Source of the DNA: an uncultured Elusimicrobia bacterium
GTDB lineage: Bacteria; Elusimicrobiota; Elusimicrobia; UBA1565; UBA9628
Reading direction: 5' to 3'
NCBI GenBank assembly: GCA_903881545.1
Contig: CAIRTQ010000078.1
Coordinates: 1-64,000 of the forward strand
DNA length: 64,000 bases
The notes under the pieces are model-generated. The model was not told the origin of the DNA, made no database searches, and worked only from the letters and a program-made list of their open reading frames with translations. The position numbers and the translations under genes were made by a program. This document shows, piece after piece, positions 1 to 10,046 of this stretch (within the stretch, counting starts at the first letter, position 1; each line of letters starts with the position of its first letter).

Positions 1-195
1 ATAGGCATCCCATAGGTGCCGGCGTTTTTGCATCCTGCAATCGTGCCAGATTTTGCAAGCATCAGGAAAGCCATTTCTCCGTCGAGAGCATGTTGTTTTT
101 CACGCTGTTTTTACCCACTCAGGAAGGAGAAGACCCATAATTAAATACTAGCAGGTTATAGAACGCGAATCAATATGTTCTATATTTGTTCTATA

Positions 196-585
196 TCAGC
201 TGGGGCGGTGGCTTCGCGTAAGCCGTCGTCCCGGTTGGCATGTCGGGGCTGCCAGCGCCAGCATCTTCATGAACGCAGTAAAGGTGCGGAGGGATGGAGT
301 ATTCGAAGTCTTGAGCATCTTGTGAACGTATTGCCGCGACACCTTGAGCGCGCTTGCCGTCCGCGTCCGATTCAACACCCGCAGATGCGCCCGATAAATA
401 TCAATGACCGACTCATAATCCCCCGCCTGCAAGGCCTCCAGAATCGCCGCCTGGATAAACTTCGGATCCCTCAGGTAGACAGCAGGATCATGAGCGTGCA
501 CCTTGGCCCCCGGCCTCAGCCGAGGCAGCTTGCCATTCCGACAACCGACACCCCTGCGAGAAATCCCTAGCCTAACCATTGCCAC
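196..585 (-). CDS. HigA-like / 'addiction module antidote'-type helix-turn-helix protein
   Basis: ORF 129 aa; 'AAILEALQAGDYESVIDIYRAHLRVLNRTRTASALKVSRQYVHKMLKTSNTPSLRTFTAFMKML' resembles orphan antidote HTH proteins; start may be GTG 585 or ATG 579. Confidence 0.55.
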   Translation of the reverse strand: MAMVRLGISRRGVGCRNGKLPRLRPGAKVHAHDPAVYLRDPKFIQAAILEALQAGDYESVIDIYRAHLRVLNRTRTASALKVSRQYVHKMLKTSNTPSLRTFTAFMKMLALAAPTCQPGRRLTRSHRPS

Positions 586-602
586 TTAGTGTAACCTACA
601 GA

Positions 603-1496
603 TTACACACTGTCAAGCTGCGGAATACCGGCCCGCCCACCCAAAGCCCTCGTCTTCTCCCCGGCCACCTTCTGCGCAAACCGCAACGCCGCACCAAAAT
701 CCCGCCCCTTCAAATACCCCGCCAAAAACGCCCCATGAAACACATCCCCGCACCCCGTCGTATCCACCGCCGCATAGTGCTTCTGCCGCACAAACTCCAC
801 CCCGCCCCGCCCCTCGTCAAAATAATAAAACCCCTTCTCCCCCGCCGTCACCGCCACCCTAAACCCAAACCTCCGCCGCAGCCAACCCACAGCCGCCGGG
901 AGAGGCATCCCCAACTGCCGCGTAAACTTATGCGAAGCGATGAACACATCGCTCAAAGCCGCCAGCTTCGCCCACCCCGGCCTGATAGACCCACAGTCAT
1001 AAGAGGTCAAAATACCCCGCCGCCTTGCCTCCCGCGCCAGCCGCACCGAAACATTCATCAGATGCCCGTCATAATGCAAAGCCCTTGTATCCAACAACCC
1101 CCGCCGCAAAAGCCCCGCCAAATCCACCCGCCGCGACCCCGCCCCCTGCCCGTTCCACAAAATGGTCCGGGAAGCGTTCCGGTTGTTCACCGCGATCAAG
1201 GACACCGGCGTCGCCATCCTAGGTACGCACAACACGAAATCCGTCGCCACCTTGAAGCGCCGGAACCCCTCCAGCATGAAATCCTTCCACAGATCCCCCC
1301 CTATAAAGGAAAGGATCGCAGTCCTAAGCCCGCAGGCCGAAGCCGCGCAAGCCGCCGTCCCAGCCGGCCCGCCCCCGTCCACAAGCACCTCGCGGGCCGG
1401 GATCTTCTCATCCTCGCACAAAGGCTGGTCCAACAATGCCAGCACATCCACCGTGCTTATGCCCACGCAGACGCAATCGAACCTCGTCTTGGCCAT
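603..1496 (-). CDS. PfkB-family carbohydrate kinase
   Basis: MAKTRFDCVCVGISTVDVLALL...DGGGPAGTAAC...; C-terminal 'AAVDTTGCGDVFHGAFLAGYL' PfkB signature. Confidence 0.9.
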   Translation of the reverse strand: MAKTRFDCVCVGISTVDVLALLDQPLCEDEKIPAREVLVDGGGPAGTAACAASACGLRTAILSFIGGDLWKDFMLEGFRRFKVATDFVLCVPRMATPVSLIAVNNRNASRTILWNGQGAGSRRVDLAGLLRRGLLDTRALHYDGHLMNVSVRLAREARRRGILTSYDCGSIRPGWAKLAALSDVFIASHKFTRQLGMPLPAAVGWLRRRFGFRVAVTAGEKGFYYFDEGRGGVEFVRQKHYAAVDTTGCGDVFHGAFLAGYLKGRDFGAALRFAQKVAGEKTRALGGRAGIPQLDSV

Positions 1497-1500
1497 GCTA

Positions 1501-2241
1501 TTACCTATCCCGCTCCCCCGGCTTCCAGGCCGGTTGCAGTATGCACGAGTAAGCGCTGAACATACTCTCCAGGCTCTCGGAGGAGGCCGCCACCTGCCAG
1601 CCACCCCCCGGAGCCGCGATCACTCCCACCCCATAGCTCCCCTCAGCCAAGCCCGTTGAAACGGCATGTTGCGCCGCCACAGCCCAGACATCCTTCAAGT
1701 TCTTAACCCGCAGAGGCTTAAAGGCCAAGAACCTCTCCCGCGCGCCATCGGCCAGACGGACTATGTGAATATGCAGTTGGTCCTGCGTGCGCCGGATGCG
1801 CGGATTGGCGGCCAGGATAACGGACTCCTTATCGACGATCTTCTTGAGCGCCTCATCCCAGGCGAAGCGCCAGATTCCCATTGGCCTGGCCGGATCCTCG
1901 GCGCCGCTTACCTTGCTCAAAGGCAAGGCCAGACCGTGCACGAAGCTCTCAGGACAGCCGCACATCTTCCTGTCCCTGATCGCCACGAAGCGCGAAGTCT
2001 TGGCCCAGACCTGCGTCGAACGGCGGCAGGCCGCCTCAGCGTTTAAGACAGGGCTCCCCGCGCAGACCGGCAGAAGATTCTCCAGTGGGGATGGGCAGTC
2101 GCGGCAATAGGCCGCGCGGTCAGGGACATCTTCAAGGCAGTTGGAGACGATCCGCCACAGGATGTCGCGCTTGGGATACTGCGCGGGGCCGGCGAATGCC
2201 GGCAAGGCCAGACACAACAGCAGGAGGATTTTCATGGTCAA
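1501..2241 (-). CDS. Secreted CDP-diacylglycerol pyrophosphatase (Cdh)-like HIT-fold hydrolase
   Basis: Signal peptide MKILLLLCLALPAFAG; 'LWRIVSNCL' and 'NPRIRRTQDQLHIHIVRL' match the Cdh histidine-triad layout. Confidence 0.65.
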   Translation of the reverse strand: MTMKILLLLCLALPAFAGPAQYPKRDILWRIVSNCLEDVPDRAAYCRDCPSPLENLLPVCAGSPVLNAEAACRRSTQVWAKTSRFVAIRDRKMCGCPESFVHGLALPLSKVSGAEDPARPMGIWRFAWDEALKKIVDKESVILAANPRIRRTQDQLHIHIVRLADGARERFLAFKPLRVKNLKDVWAVAAQHAVSTGLAEGSYGVGVIAAPGGGWQVAASSESLESMFSAYSCILQPAWKPGERDR

Positions 2242-4268
2242 TAGAGCGTCCTCTTATAGTTGAAAAGGAAAGCGTCGGGACCCGGCTGGGACTCCTGATC
2301 GGCCAAAGGATTATCCGAGCCGACCAGGTCCATCACCAGATGCTTGGCGCGGATGGCAGGGTTCTTAAGCCACCGCCAATCAAAGGCGCCTTCCGGCCTG
2401 AACACCCACAGCCCCCCCTCCCGCCGCGGCCGCATGCGGATGCCCCGCCGGTCCGCGAACACCTGGCCCTGCCACTGCGCCCGCAGTTCCACGCGCGTGC
2501 TCATCAGCGGCGGCCGGCCAAAGACCACCACCGAGACCGGCGTCGGGCAGACTGCGGAAATATCCTCAAGCCGGCCCTTGTCCGCTTCCATGGACAAGGT
2601 CACGCTGCGCAGGCCCATGGCTTGCAGTTGTCTTGCGGCCAATGAGTTAAGCACTGCCAAGCCCGGCCCGCCTTCCATGGCCACGCCCGCCTCCCTGGCC
2701 AACTGCCAGCCGCCCAGGTTATTCACCTCGACAGCCACGCCCAAGCGCAAGCAGGCCTGCAACAGCGCCCGCAGGCCAGGGATATCGGCTTCGAAGAACA
2801 CCTGCGGCAAGGCAGCGATGATCGTTGCCCCGCAATCAGCCGCGGACTTGATGCTCTGGGCCGTGAGCCCCTCCACGATAGCGCCGCCTGCCGGGGGCTT
2901 GCCGCGCATTAAGGAAAGCTGGGCCGCCTCGACTCGCAGGCGGTCAGGCGCGTCGCCCAGCCGGAGCCGATTCTCCGGGCTCGGCGCGGACTTGGCCAGG
3001 ACGATCTTGACTCCCGGCGGCAATCCCACGCGCTCATTGTCCTGCGGATCCTTGCGCAAAAGCCGCAGTTCGACTGAAAGCCGATCCCGCAATGCATTGA
3101 TGGCCCGGGGTGGCAATAGGAGGTCCGGCTCGCTCGCCTGGCCTTGGCCGAGGGCAAGCCCCTGCACCGGCTCATCTGAAAGCCTGCGCAGGAAATCCGA
3201 GAGCGCCACGGCCTTGGCGATGCGGACCACCGAGGTCTTGGGCATGGTCCAATTCTGCTCGCGGCCGGCATAGGCGCAGCGGCAGGCCAATGACTTCTCG
3301 CCCACCGTGATCTCAAAATCATATTCCGTCTTGCTCTCAGTGGACTGGATTGATGTGGCGGGTCCCTCACCGCTCTTGCGGCCCCAGACTCCGGTCAGGT
3401 CCTTGCGCTTTCCGTCCAGGTAGGCGCTGGTCTGGTCGCGGCCCGCCACATCTCCCAGCGCGGCCTCGCCGGCGAGCGCTGTGGATATATCTCCAGAGAG
3501 CGCCCTGCGGTAAAGGGAAACGGCCCGCCGCACCCAATCGGGATTCTTAAGCCTGCCCTCGATCTTCAGAGCCGTGACTCCGGCCTTCTCCAATTCTTCC
3601 AGCCGGTCCCAAACCGAGAGGTCCTTCATGGACAAGGGCGTACCAACGGCCTCGCCCCCGACCGTCCACGGCACTCGGCAGGGGCTGGCGCAAGCGCCGC
3701 GGTTGCCGCCGCGTCCGCCGGCCCAGCTGGAAAGCCAACATCGGCCCGAGACAGCGAAGCACAAGGCGCCCTGCACGAAGACTTCGACCTCCAATCCCGG
3801 CACGGCCGCGCAAGCCTTGATCTCGTCCAAAGCCAGCTCGCGCGCCAAGACCGCGCGGCGGATACCCAGTTGCACGGCGGCGGCAGCGTCGGCGCTGTTG
3901 GCCGCGCAAGCCTGGGTGCTCAGGTGGAACTCCAGCTCCGGGAAAGCGGGCTTAAGGGCGAAGAGCGCGAAGTCGCGGACCAAGACCGCGTCCGCCTTGC
4001 AGGAGCGGGCCAGTTCCAAAAGGCGCGCCGCGTCACCCAATTCGCGCTCGGCCAGGTCGATGTTCAGGGTCAAGTAGACCCGCGCGCCTTTGGCATGGGC
4101 GGCCGAGACCGCGGAGGCGAACTCATCCGGCCGGAAATTGCGCGCCCGGCGGCGGGCGTTGAGGCTTTCCAGGCCGAGATAGACCGCGTCGGCGCCCGCG
4201 TCCAATGCGGCCTTGAGGCAGTCGAAGTCCCCGGCCGGGGCCAACAGTTCCAGCTTGCGGCTAATCAT
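2238..4268 (-). CDS. U32 family peptidase (collagenase-like)
   Basis: MISRKLELLAPAGDFDCLKAALDAGADAVYLGLESLNAR...; start refined to ATG 4268. Confidence 0.88.
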   Translation of the reverse strand: MISRKLELLAPAGDFDCLKAALDAGADAVYLGLESLNARRRARNFRPDEFASAVSAAHAKGARVYLTLNIDLAERELGDAARLLELARSCKADAVLVRDFALFALKPAFPELEFHLSTQACAANSADAAAAVQLGIRRAVLARELALDEIKACAAVPGLEVEVFVQGALCFAVSGRCWLSSWAGGRGGNRGACASPCRVPWTVGGEAVGTPLSMKDLSVWDRLEELEKAGVTALKIEGRLKNPDWVRRAVSLYRRALSGDISTALAGEAALGDVAGRDQTSAYLDGKRKDLTGVWGRKSGEGPATSIQSTESKTEYDFEITVGEKSLACRCAYAGREQNWTMPKTSVVRIAKAVALSDFLRRLSDEPVQGLALGQGQASEPDLLLPPRAINALRDRLSVELRLLRKDPQDNERVGLPPGVKIVLAKSAPSPENRLRLGDAPDRLRVEAAQLSLMRGKPPAGGAIVEGLTAQSIKSAADCGATIIAALPQVFFEADIPGLRALLQACLRLGVAVEVNNLGGWQLAREAGVAMEGGPGLAVLNSLAARQLQAMGLRSVTLSMEADKGRLEDISAVCPTPVSVVVFGRPPLMSTRVELRAQWQGQVFADRRGIRMRPRREGGLWVFRPEGAFDWRWLKNPAIRAKHLVMDLVGSDNPLADQESQPGPDAFLFNYKRTLY

Positions 4269-4749
4269 GGGCGAGCCGCTCGATGAGCTTGCGCGCCGCA
4301 GGATATTTCCGCAAGAGGGCCGCCTTGCCGCCCAGCTCGAAGTCTGCGAAATCAAAGCCCGGCGCCACGGTGCAGCCGGCCAGGGCGAAGTCCGCGCTCG
4401 GGGCCAGGCTGGCGCCGAACCAGGTCCCGGCTTTGACCACATGCTGGACCTTGCCGGAATCGAGCTTGATGCGGCGCGTGCGGCCCGAAGCTGGGTCGAG
4501 CTCTTCTACGAAGAGCGGGCCGCCGGCATAAAGATGAAAGACCTCGTCCGACTTGATGCGGTGCAGGCGGGAGACCTCTCCGCGCGGCAAGAGGAAAAGG
4601 ATTGCGGTGGAGTAATTGCGTCCGCCCGGAAACTTCTTTCCGGGGAATCGGCCCGCGGCCCGATAAGTCTCCCGGTAGAAACCGCCCTCCGGATGCGGCT
4701 TGAGGCACAGAAGCTTTATCAGCCGCCGCGCCGGTCCAGCCTCGCTCAT
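4261..4749 (-). CDS. Cupin-superfamily DUF985-like protein
   Basis: MSEAGPARRLIKLLCLKPHPEGGFYRETYRA...GRNYSTAILFLL...SDEVFHLYAG; overlaps neighbours at both ends. Confidence 0.8.
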   Translation of the reverse strand: MSEAGPARRLIKLLCLKPHPEGGFYRETYRAAGRFPGKKFPGGRNYSTAILFLLPRGEVSRLHRIKSDEVFHLYAGGPLFVEELDPASGRTRRIKLDSGKVQHVVKAGTWFGASLAPSADFALAGCTVAPGFDFADFELGGKAALLRKYPAARKLIERLAHD

Positions 4750-5957
4750 TTTTTCAGGTGCTTCTTGAGGTAGTCCAGCAGGTTCTTGTAGGCCTTGCGC
4801 AAGATCTCTTCCTGCGGCAGGAACACCACGCGCAGGTGCTTGGTGCCCGGCTTCTCGCCGAAGCCGGAGCCGTGCACCACCACCACGCCCGTCTCCCGGA
4901 TGAGGCCTTTGACGAAGTCCTCGTCCGTGCCTTCGATGTCGAGCTTGGGGAAGGCGTAGAACGCCGCGTCGGGCTTGATGCAGGAGATTCCGGGCGCGGA
5001 GTTGAGCATCTCGAATGTGATGTCGCGGCGGCGCAGCAGCTTCTCCTTCGTGTGCGCGATGAACTCCTTCTCGCCGTCCAAGGCCGCGGTGATGGCGTGC
5101 TGCATGGGATGGCTGGCGCACAGCCGCGCGCGCAAGATCTTGTTGACCCCGGCCAGGTAGTCCTTGAGCAGGCTCTCCTTGCCGCTGACGATGCCCCAGC
5201 CGATGCGCCAGCCCGGCGCCAAAAAGCCTTTGGAGAGGCCGTTGAAGGTCACCACCGGCGCCTCGGGGTCCAAGGATGCCACCGAGACATGCTCCTTGTC
5301 CGAGAGGATCATGCGGTCATATATCTCATCGGCGAACACCAGGATGCCGCGCTCGGCGGCCAGGGCCAGCACCTCGCGCAGGGTCTCGCGGTCGTACATG
5401 GCGCCGGTGGGGTTGTTGGGATTAATGAGCACGATGGCCCGGGTCTTGGAATCGATCTTGTTGCGGATGTCCTCCACGTCGGGCCGCCAGCCGTGCTCCT
5501 CGTCGAGGAAATAGGGCTTGGCCACGGCCTCCAGTTTGGCCAGAACCGCCTCGTAGAGGGGATAGCCGGGATAAGGGATGAGAACGTTGTCGCCGCGGTC
5601 CACCAGGGCGGTCAGGCAGATCTCGATGGCCTCGCTGCCGCCGCTGGTGACGAACACATCGCGGATGTTGCGGATGCCGCGTTTGGCCGCGTCGCGCTCG
5701 ATGGCGTGGACCGCGGCGGGGATGCCGGAGGAGGCGGAGTAGCCGTTGTGGTTGTCGCGCATGGCCTTGAGGACCGCCTCGACCATGTGCGGGGGCGTGA
5801 TGAAATCGAACTTATTCGGGTCGCCGATGTTGAGGTAGAGCATCTCGCGGCCGCCGCGGGCCGCTTCCTGGGCCAGGGCCACGATGTCGCGCACCGCGTA
5901 GGTGATATCCTTGGTGCGGCGGGCCGGCCGGATCGGGGTGGGAACGCTCTGCGCCAT
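4746..5957 (-). CDS. Pyridoxal-phosphate aminotransferase class I/II (alanine/aspartate aminotransferase-like)
   Basis: 403 aa; NPNNPTGAMY, FNGLSKGFLAPGWRIGW; AGGAGG RBS upstream. Confidence 0.9.
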   Translation of the reverse strand: MAQSVPTPIRPARRTKDITYAVRDIVALAQEAARGGREMLYLNIGDPNKFDFITPPHMVEAVLKAMRDNHNGYSASSGIPAAVHAIERDAAKRGIRNIRDVFVTSGGSEAIEICLTALVDRGDNVLIPYPGYPLYEAVLAKLEAVAKPYFLDEEHGWRPDVEDIRNKIDSKTRAIVLINPNNPTGAMYDRETLREVLALAAERGILVFADEIYDRMILSDKEHVSVASLDPEAPVVTFNGLSKGFLAPGWRIGWGIVSGKESLLKDYLAGVNKILRARLCASHPMQHAITAALDGEKEFIAHTKEKLLRRRDITFEMLNSAPGISCIKPDAAFYAFPKLDIEGTDEDFVKGLIRETGVVVVHGSGFGEKPGTKHLRVVFLPQEEILRKAYKNLLDYLKKHLKK

Positions 5958-6032
5958 GAATCCTCCTATTCGCCTTTGCGGCTAGGATACCATTCGCGAG
6001 GCCGGCCATGAAAGTTTTGTATCCTCAGGAAC

Positions 6033-7526
6033 ATGAGCAAATCCCTCCCTTTCCTCATGATCTGGGCGGCCGCGTGCGCGGCAGCGGCCGCGGACCGGCC
6101 CGCCGGGGTGGCGGGCATGTTCTATCCCGCGGACCCCGTGGAGCTGAGCCAAAGCGTGGACGCCTTCCTCTCCCAAGTCCCGGCCCCGGCCAAACTGCCC
6201 GGCCCTTTGGTGGCCTTGATCGTGCCCCACGCGGGCTACGATTTCTCCGCGCCCGTGGCCGCCACAGGCTACCGGCAGGTCTCCGGAAGCTATGACACCG
6301 TGGTGGTCATGGGAACCGCGCACTACGCCATGGTGGACGGCGCCGCGCTCTACGCGCGCGGGGCGTTCCTCACTCCCTTGGGCCGGGTGCCCATTGACGA
6401 ACGCCTGGCCGCGCGATTGATCAAGGCCGATCCCGCCGACTTCCGGGACGAACCCGCCGCCTACGACCACGGGGACCGGCACGAACATTCGGTGGAGGTC
6501 CAGCTCCCATTCCTCATCAAGCGCCTCAAGCCCGGCTGGAAGCTTTTGCCCATCATCATGAGCACCGAGGACCCCGCGGTCTGCGCTCGGGTGGGGAAAG
6601 TATTAGCCGAGGCGCTCAGGGGCCGCAAGGCGCTCATCATCGCATCCTCCGACCTATCCCATTACCCGCCGGCGGCCGTTGCGGACCTAGTAGACCACTC
6701 CACGCTCAAGGCACTGGAGCGGCTCGATCCGGATTACTTCTGGCTGGCCAACCGCCTCATATTGGACCACCATATGCCCGGCGAGTCGGTGACCTGGTGC
6801 GGACAGGCCGCGGTCACCGCGGCCATGGTCGCGGCGCGCGCTTTGGGCGCGGACCGCGGAGTGGTCCTGAGCTACGCCAATTCCGGATATTCGCCCCTGG
6901 CCGACCCGGGCCGCAGCGTGGGCTACGCTGCCGTGGCCATGGTGAACTCGGGCCGGCCTCTGGATGCCGGCATCTCCCTCGACGAGAAGCAAAAGCATGC
7001 CTTGCTGGCCCTGGCCCGGGCCACAGTGGCCGATGGCGCCAAGGGCAAACAACCGGAAGCCCGGCTTATGGACGACCCGTCCCTCAACCTGCCTGCCGCG
7101 GTGTTCGTCACCTTGACCGAGCGCGGCCGTCTGCGCGGTTGCGTGGGCACCACCGAACCCCATGCCACCTTGCGCGACGCAGTGTCCGCCTACGCCTACG
7201 CCGCCGCTTTCCAAGACCAGCGCTTCTCCCCGGTCTCCGCGGCGGAAGCGCCGGGGCTTCACTTCGAGATATCCATCCTATCTGCGGCCAAGCGCGTCTC
7301 CGACGCCAAGGCAATCGTGCCCAAGGGACACGGCGTCATCGTATCCCGCGACGGTCATTCGGGCCTATTCCTGCCCCAGGTCTGGGAGCAGATACCGGAC
7401 AAGGACGCCTTCCTGAGCGAGCTCTGTGCGCAGAAAGCGGGCTTGCCGCGCGATTGTTGGAAGGATCCCAAGACCGCTCTTTCCGTATTCACCGTGGCCG
7501 CCTTCGAGGAAGGCCCCTTGCCATGA
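6033..7526 (+). CDS. Fused Memo (AmmeMemoRadiSam protein B) - AMMECR1 (protein A) protein
   Basis: N-term AGVAGMFYPADPVELS...IVPHAGYDFSAPVAATGY; C-term PSLNLPAAVFVTLTERGRLRGCVGTTEP. Confidence 0.88.
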   Translation: MSKSLPFLMIWAAACAAAAADRPAGVAGMFYPADPVELSQSVDAFLSQVPAPAKLPGPLVALIVPHAGYDFSAPVAATGYRQVSGSYDTVVVMGTAHYAMVDGAALYARGAFLTPLGRVPIDERLAARLIKADPADFRDEPAAYDHGDRHEHSVEVQLPFLIKRLKPGWKLLPIIMSTEDPAVCARVGKVLAEALRGRKALIIASSDLSHYPPAAVADLVDHSTLKALERLDPDYFWLANRLILDHHMPGESVTWCGQAAVTAAMVAARALGADRGVVLSYANSGYSPLADPGRSVGYAAVAMVNSGRPLDAGISLDEKQKHALLALARATVADGAKGKQPEARLMDDPSLNLPAAVFVTLTERGRLRGCVGTTEPHATLRDAVSAYAYAAAFQDQRFSPVSAAEAPGLHFEISILSAAKRVSDAKAIVPKGHGVIVSRDGHSGLFLPQVWEQIPDKDAFLSELCAQKAGLPRDCWKDPKTALSVFTVAAFEEGPLP

Positions 7527-10000
7527 ATGACGGTCCAGCCCGCGTGATGAAGCAGGGCGCCCGGCCCGCATTCGGCAGGGTGATGATCGTCCTGGCGGGG
7601 ATCATCGCGGGGCAGGTCCTACTGTATGGACCGTCGCTGGCGGGGCGGAAGATCCTGCTCCCGCTGGATATCCTAACGCTGCCGAGCATCTACAGCCCCT
7701 CCGCGGCCGGGGCTCCCCCGGCCGCGCGCGACGGCACCAAGAGCGACCTGGTCTTCTTGAGCGAGCCCACCCGCCGGTTCGTCGCCTCGGAATTGCGCGC
7801 CAAGCGCCTGCCGCAATGGAATCCTTATCAATACGCCGGCGTGCCGTTCAGCGGGCCAAAGTTCTCGCCATTCCTCCTCCTCGCCGCCGCGTTCGAGTCC
7901 CCCCGGGGCCTCCCCTGGATAGAGATCCTGGCAGCTTTAGTGAGCGGCCTGGGGGCATACGCCTTCTTCCGGCGGGCACTGCGGATCGCGTTCTGGCCGG
8001 CGGCCATCACGGCGTGGTGCTATCCTTTGAGCGCTTTCTTCATCCTCTGGCAAGGCTATGGGCTCGGGCTCTCGGTGGTCTGGCTGCCCTGGCTGCTCCT
8101 GTCCGTCCACGAGACAGTGCCGGGCGGCCGTTGGCCGGCGCTCGGACTGGCCGTCGTCACCTTCCTGACGCTGGTGTCCGGCAAACTGGACATCGCCACC
8201 CAGGCGCTGATCGTTTCCGGGATCTACGCCTTGTGGCGCTATCGGCATGTCTACCGCGGCCGCCGGCTCCGTTGGTCGGCCGTCAACGCCGGGGGCGCGC
8301 TGCTCTTGGGCTGGGGCCTAGGATTCATGCTGGCCGCCCCCGAGCTGCTCCCCATGATGGCCTACGCGAAGACCGGCATGCGCATGCACCAGCGAGCCGC
8401 GGGCCAAGAGGATCGGCCGCCGGTGGGACTGGCGGCCCTGCCGCAGATCGTCTTTCCCGACATCTACGGATCGACTGATCGGGGCAGCATGATCCTCCCA
8501 TCCTTCGGCAAGGCGCCCAACCTGCCGGAGTCGCCGGCTGCGGCATACGCTGGGTTGCTGGCGGCGCTGTTGGCTGCGCCGCTGGCGTGGTGCAGCCGAA
8601 GGCGCAGGCGGGACAACGTGTTTTGGCTGGCCCTCGGGGTGTTGGGCGTCAGCTGGTGCCTGGGACTACCCGGCATCGCCCCCCTCATGCGCCTGCCCGG
8701 ATTGAAGATGCTGTCGTTCAACCGCTTCACATTCGTGACGGACTTCGCCGTACTCGCCTTGGCGGCGGGCGGGGTGGACAGCCTTTGGCGCGGCGGCCCG
8801 CTTCGGTGGCGGTGGTGGTTCTGGCTGCCTGCCGCCTTTCTGGCGGGGACGGGCTTGTGGTGCGTCCAGCGCGCCGTGTCCCTGCCCGCGGAGATCGGAT
8901 CCTGGTTCACAGCGGGCATCCTGAAAGGGAGGTCCCTATCGGAAGTATGGGCGATCCAATCCTGGTTCGCCCGCTCCTGCATCGCCGAGGCCGCGTGGTG
9001 CGGCTTGGGCCTCGCGGGCTGGCTTATCCTATGGAAGCGGAGATCACGACGACCCGGGTGGGCTCTGGTGATCGGGATGCTCCTCCCTATGGAACTGCTC
9101 TGGTTCGCGTACGGCCGGAGCGCGCAATGCAAGCCGGAGCTCTACTACCCGCGCATCCCCATGCTGAAGGAGATCGCGCAATCCGCTCCCGGACGGATCC
9201 TAGGGTACGACTGCCTGCCGGCGGCGCTCGCGCAGACGCACGGCCTGCATGACATCCGCGGCTACGATGCCATCGACCCCGCCCGTTTGATGGAGATGCT
9301 GCTGCCTGCGGCCGACCGCGGCTCGCTTCTGGTGCCGTATGCGCTGACTCAGTGGTACCGGCCGAAGATGGCGGCCTCGCCGCCGGACGCGCTCCGGTTG
9401 CCGCCTGTCCTGGACCTGCTCGGCGTGCGCTACATCATCTTCCGAGGCTCCCCTCCCCCGGGCATCCGGCCGGCATTTGTCGGGACCGATTATTGGGCTC
9501 TCGTGAACCGGCGGGCCCTGCCGCGCGCGTTCGTCCCGCACCGGGTCCAGGCCGTAGCGGACGACCGCGAGCGCTTGGGACTGCTGTCCTCGCCGCGGTT
9601 CGACCCGCGAGAGGTGGCCTATATCGAGTCGCCTGTCGGCCTGCCCGCCTCCTGCCGCGGCACCGCCGAGATCATCGCCGAGAGCCCCACGCGCGTCGCC
9701 GTGTCCGTCCGCATGGAGACCCCGGGCCTGGTCGTGCTTGCCGACATGTGGGACCTGGGATGGCGGGCCTATGCGCAAGGCACGCCCGTGCCGATCCTCC
9801 GCACCGACCACGCTCTCCGCGGGGTCGTGGTCTCCGCAGGATCTACGGAGCTGGAATTCCATTACGAGCCCGCGGGCTTCCATCTGGGCCTTTGGCTGGC
9901 GGGATGCGCCGCGGCCTCCCTGCTGGTCTGGGCCGCCCTGCTCGCTTGGCGCAAAGCTCCAACGCTAGGGGCCGGCGGCTTCCATTCCCCCTCACTTTGA
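7523..10000 (+). CDS. YfhO-like multi-pass membrane protein
   Basis: Hydrophobic TM repeats; ATGA overlap with upstream stop; start refined to ATG 7523. Confidence 0.65.
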   Translation: MNDGPARVMKQGARPAFGRVMIVLAGIIAGQVLLYGPSLAGRKILLPLDILTLPSIYSPSAAGAPPAARDGTKSDLVFLSEPTRRFVASELRAKRLPQWNPYQYAGVPFSGPKFSPFLLLAAAFESPRGLPWIEILAALVSGLGAYAFFRRALRIAFWPAAITAWCYPLSAFFILWQGYGLGLSVVWLPWLLLSVHETVPGGRWPALGLAVVTFLTLVSGKLDIATQALIVSGIYALWRYRHVYRGRRLRWSAVNAGGALLLGWGLGFMLAAPELLPMMAYAKTGMRMHQRAAGQEDRPPVGLAALPQIVFPDIYGSTDRGSMILPSFGKAPNLPESPAAAYAGLLAALLAAPLAWCSRRRRRDNVFWLALGVLGVSWCLGLPGIAPLMRLPGLKMLSFNRFTFVTDFAVLALAAGGVDSLWRGGPLRWRWWFWLPAAFLAGTGLWCVQRAVSLPAEIGSWFTAGILKGRSLSEVWAIQSWFARSCIAEAAWCGLGLAGWLILWKRRSRRPGWALVIGMLLPMELLWFAYGRSAQCKPELYYPRIPMLKEIAQSAPGRILGYDCLPAALAQTHGLHDIRGYDAIDPARLMEMLLPAADRGSLLVPYALTQWYRPKMAASPPDALRLPPVLDLLGVRYIIFRGSPPPGIRPAFVGTDYWALVNRRALPRAFVPHRVQAVADDRERLGLLSSPRFDPREVAYIESPVGLPASCRGTAEIIAESPTRVAVSVRMETPGLVVLADMWDLGWRAYAQGTPVPILRTDHALRGVVVSAGSTELEFHYEPAGFHLGLWLAGCAAASLLVWAALLAWRKAPTLGAGGFHSPSL

Positions 10001-10001
10001 G

Positions 10002-10007
10002 TATAAT
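10002..10007 (+). promoter_or_regulatory. -10 box (TATAAT, extended TGAGTATAAT) for the DUF2914 gene
   Basis: Consensus hexamer 40 nt upstream of ATG 10047. Confidence 0.5.
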
Positions 10008-10046
10008 ACGGCCAATGGCGCGACGAAGCGCCCTAATGGAGGATAA

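Noticed and set aside
1-112. Minus-strand open reading (..KQREKQHALDGEMAFLMLAKSGTIAGCKNAGTYGMP..) running off the left edge
   Set aside because: Too short and truncated to support a call.
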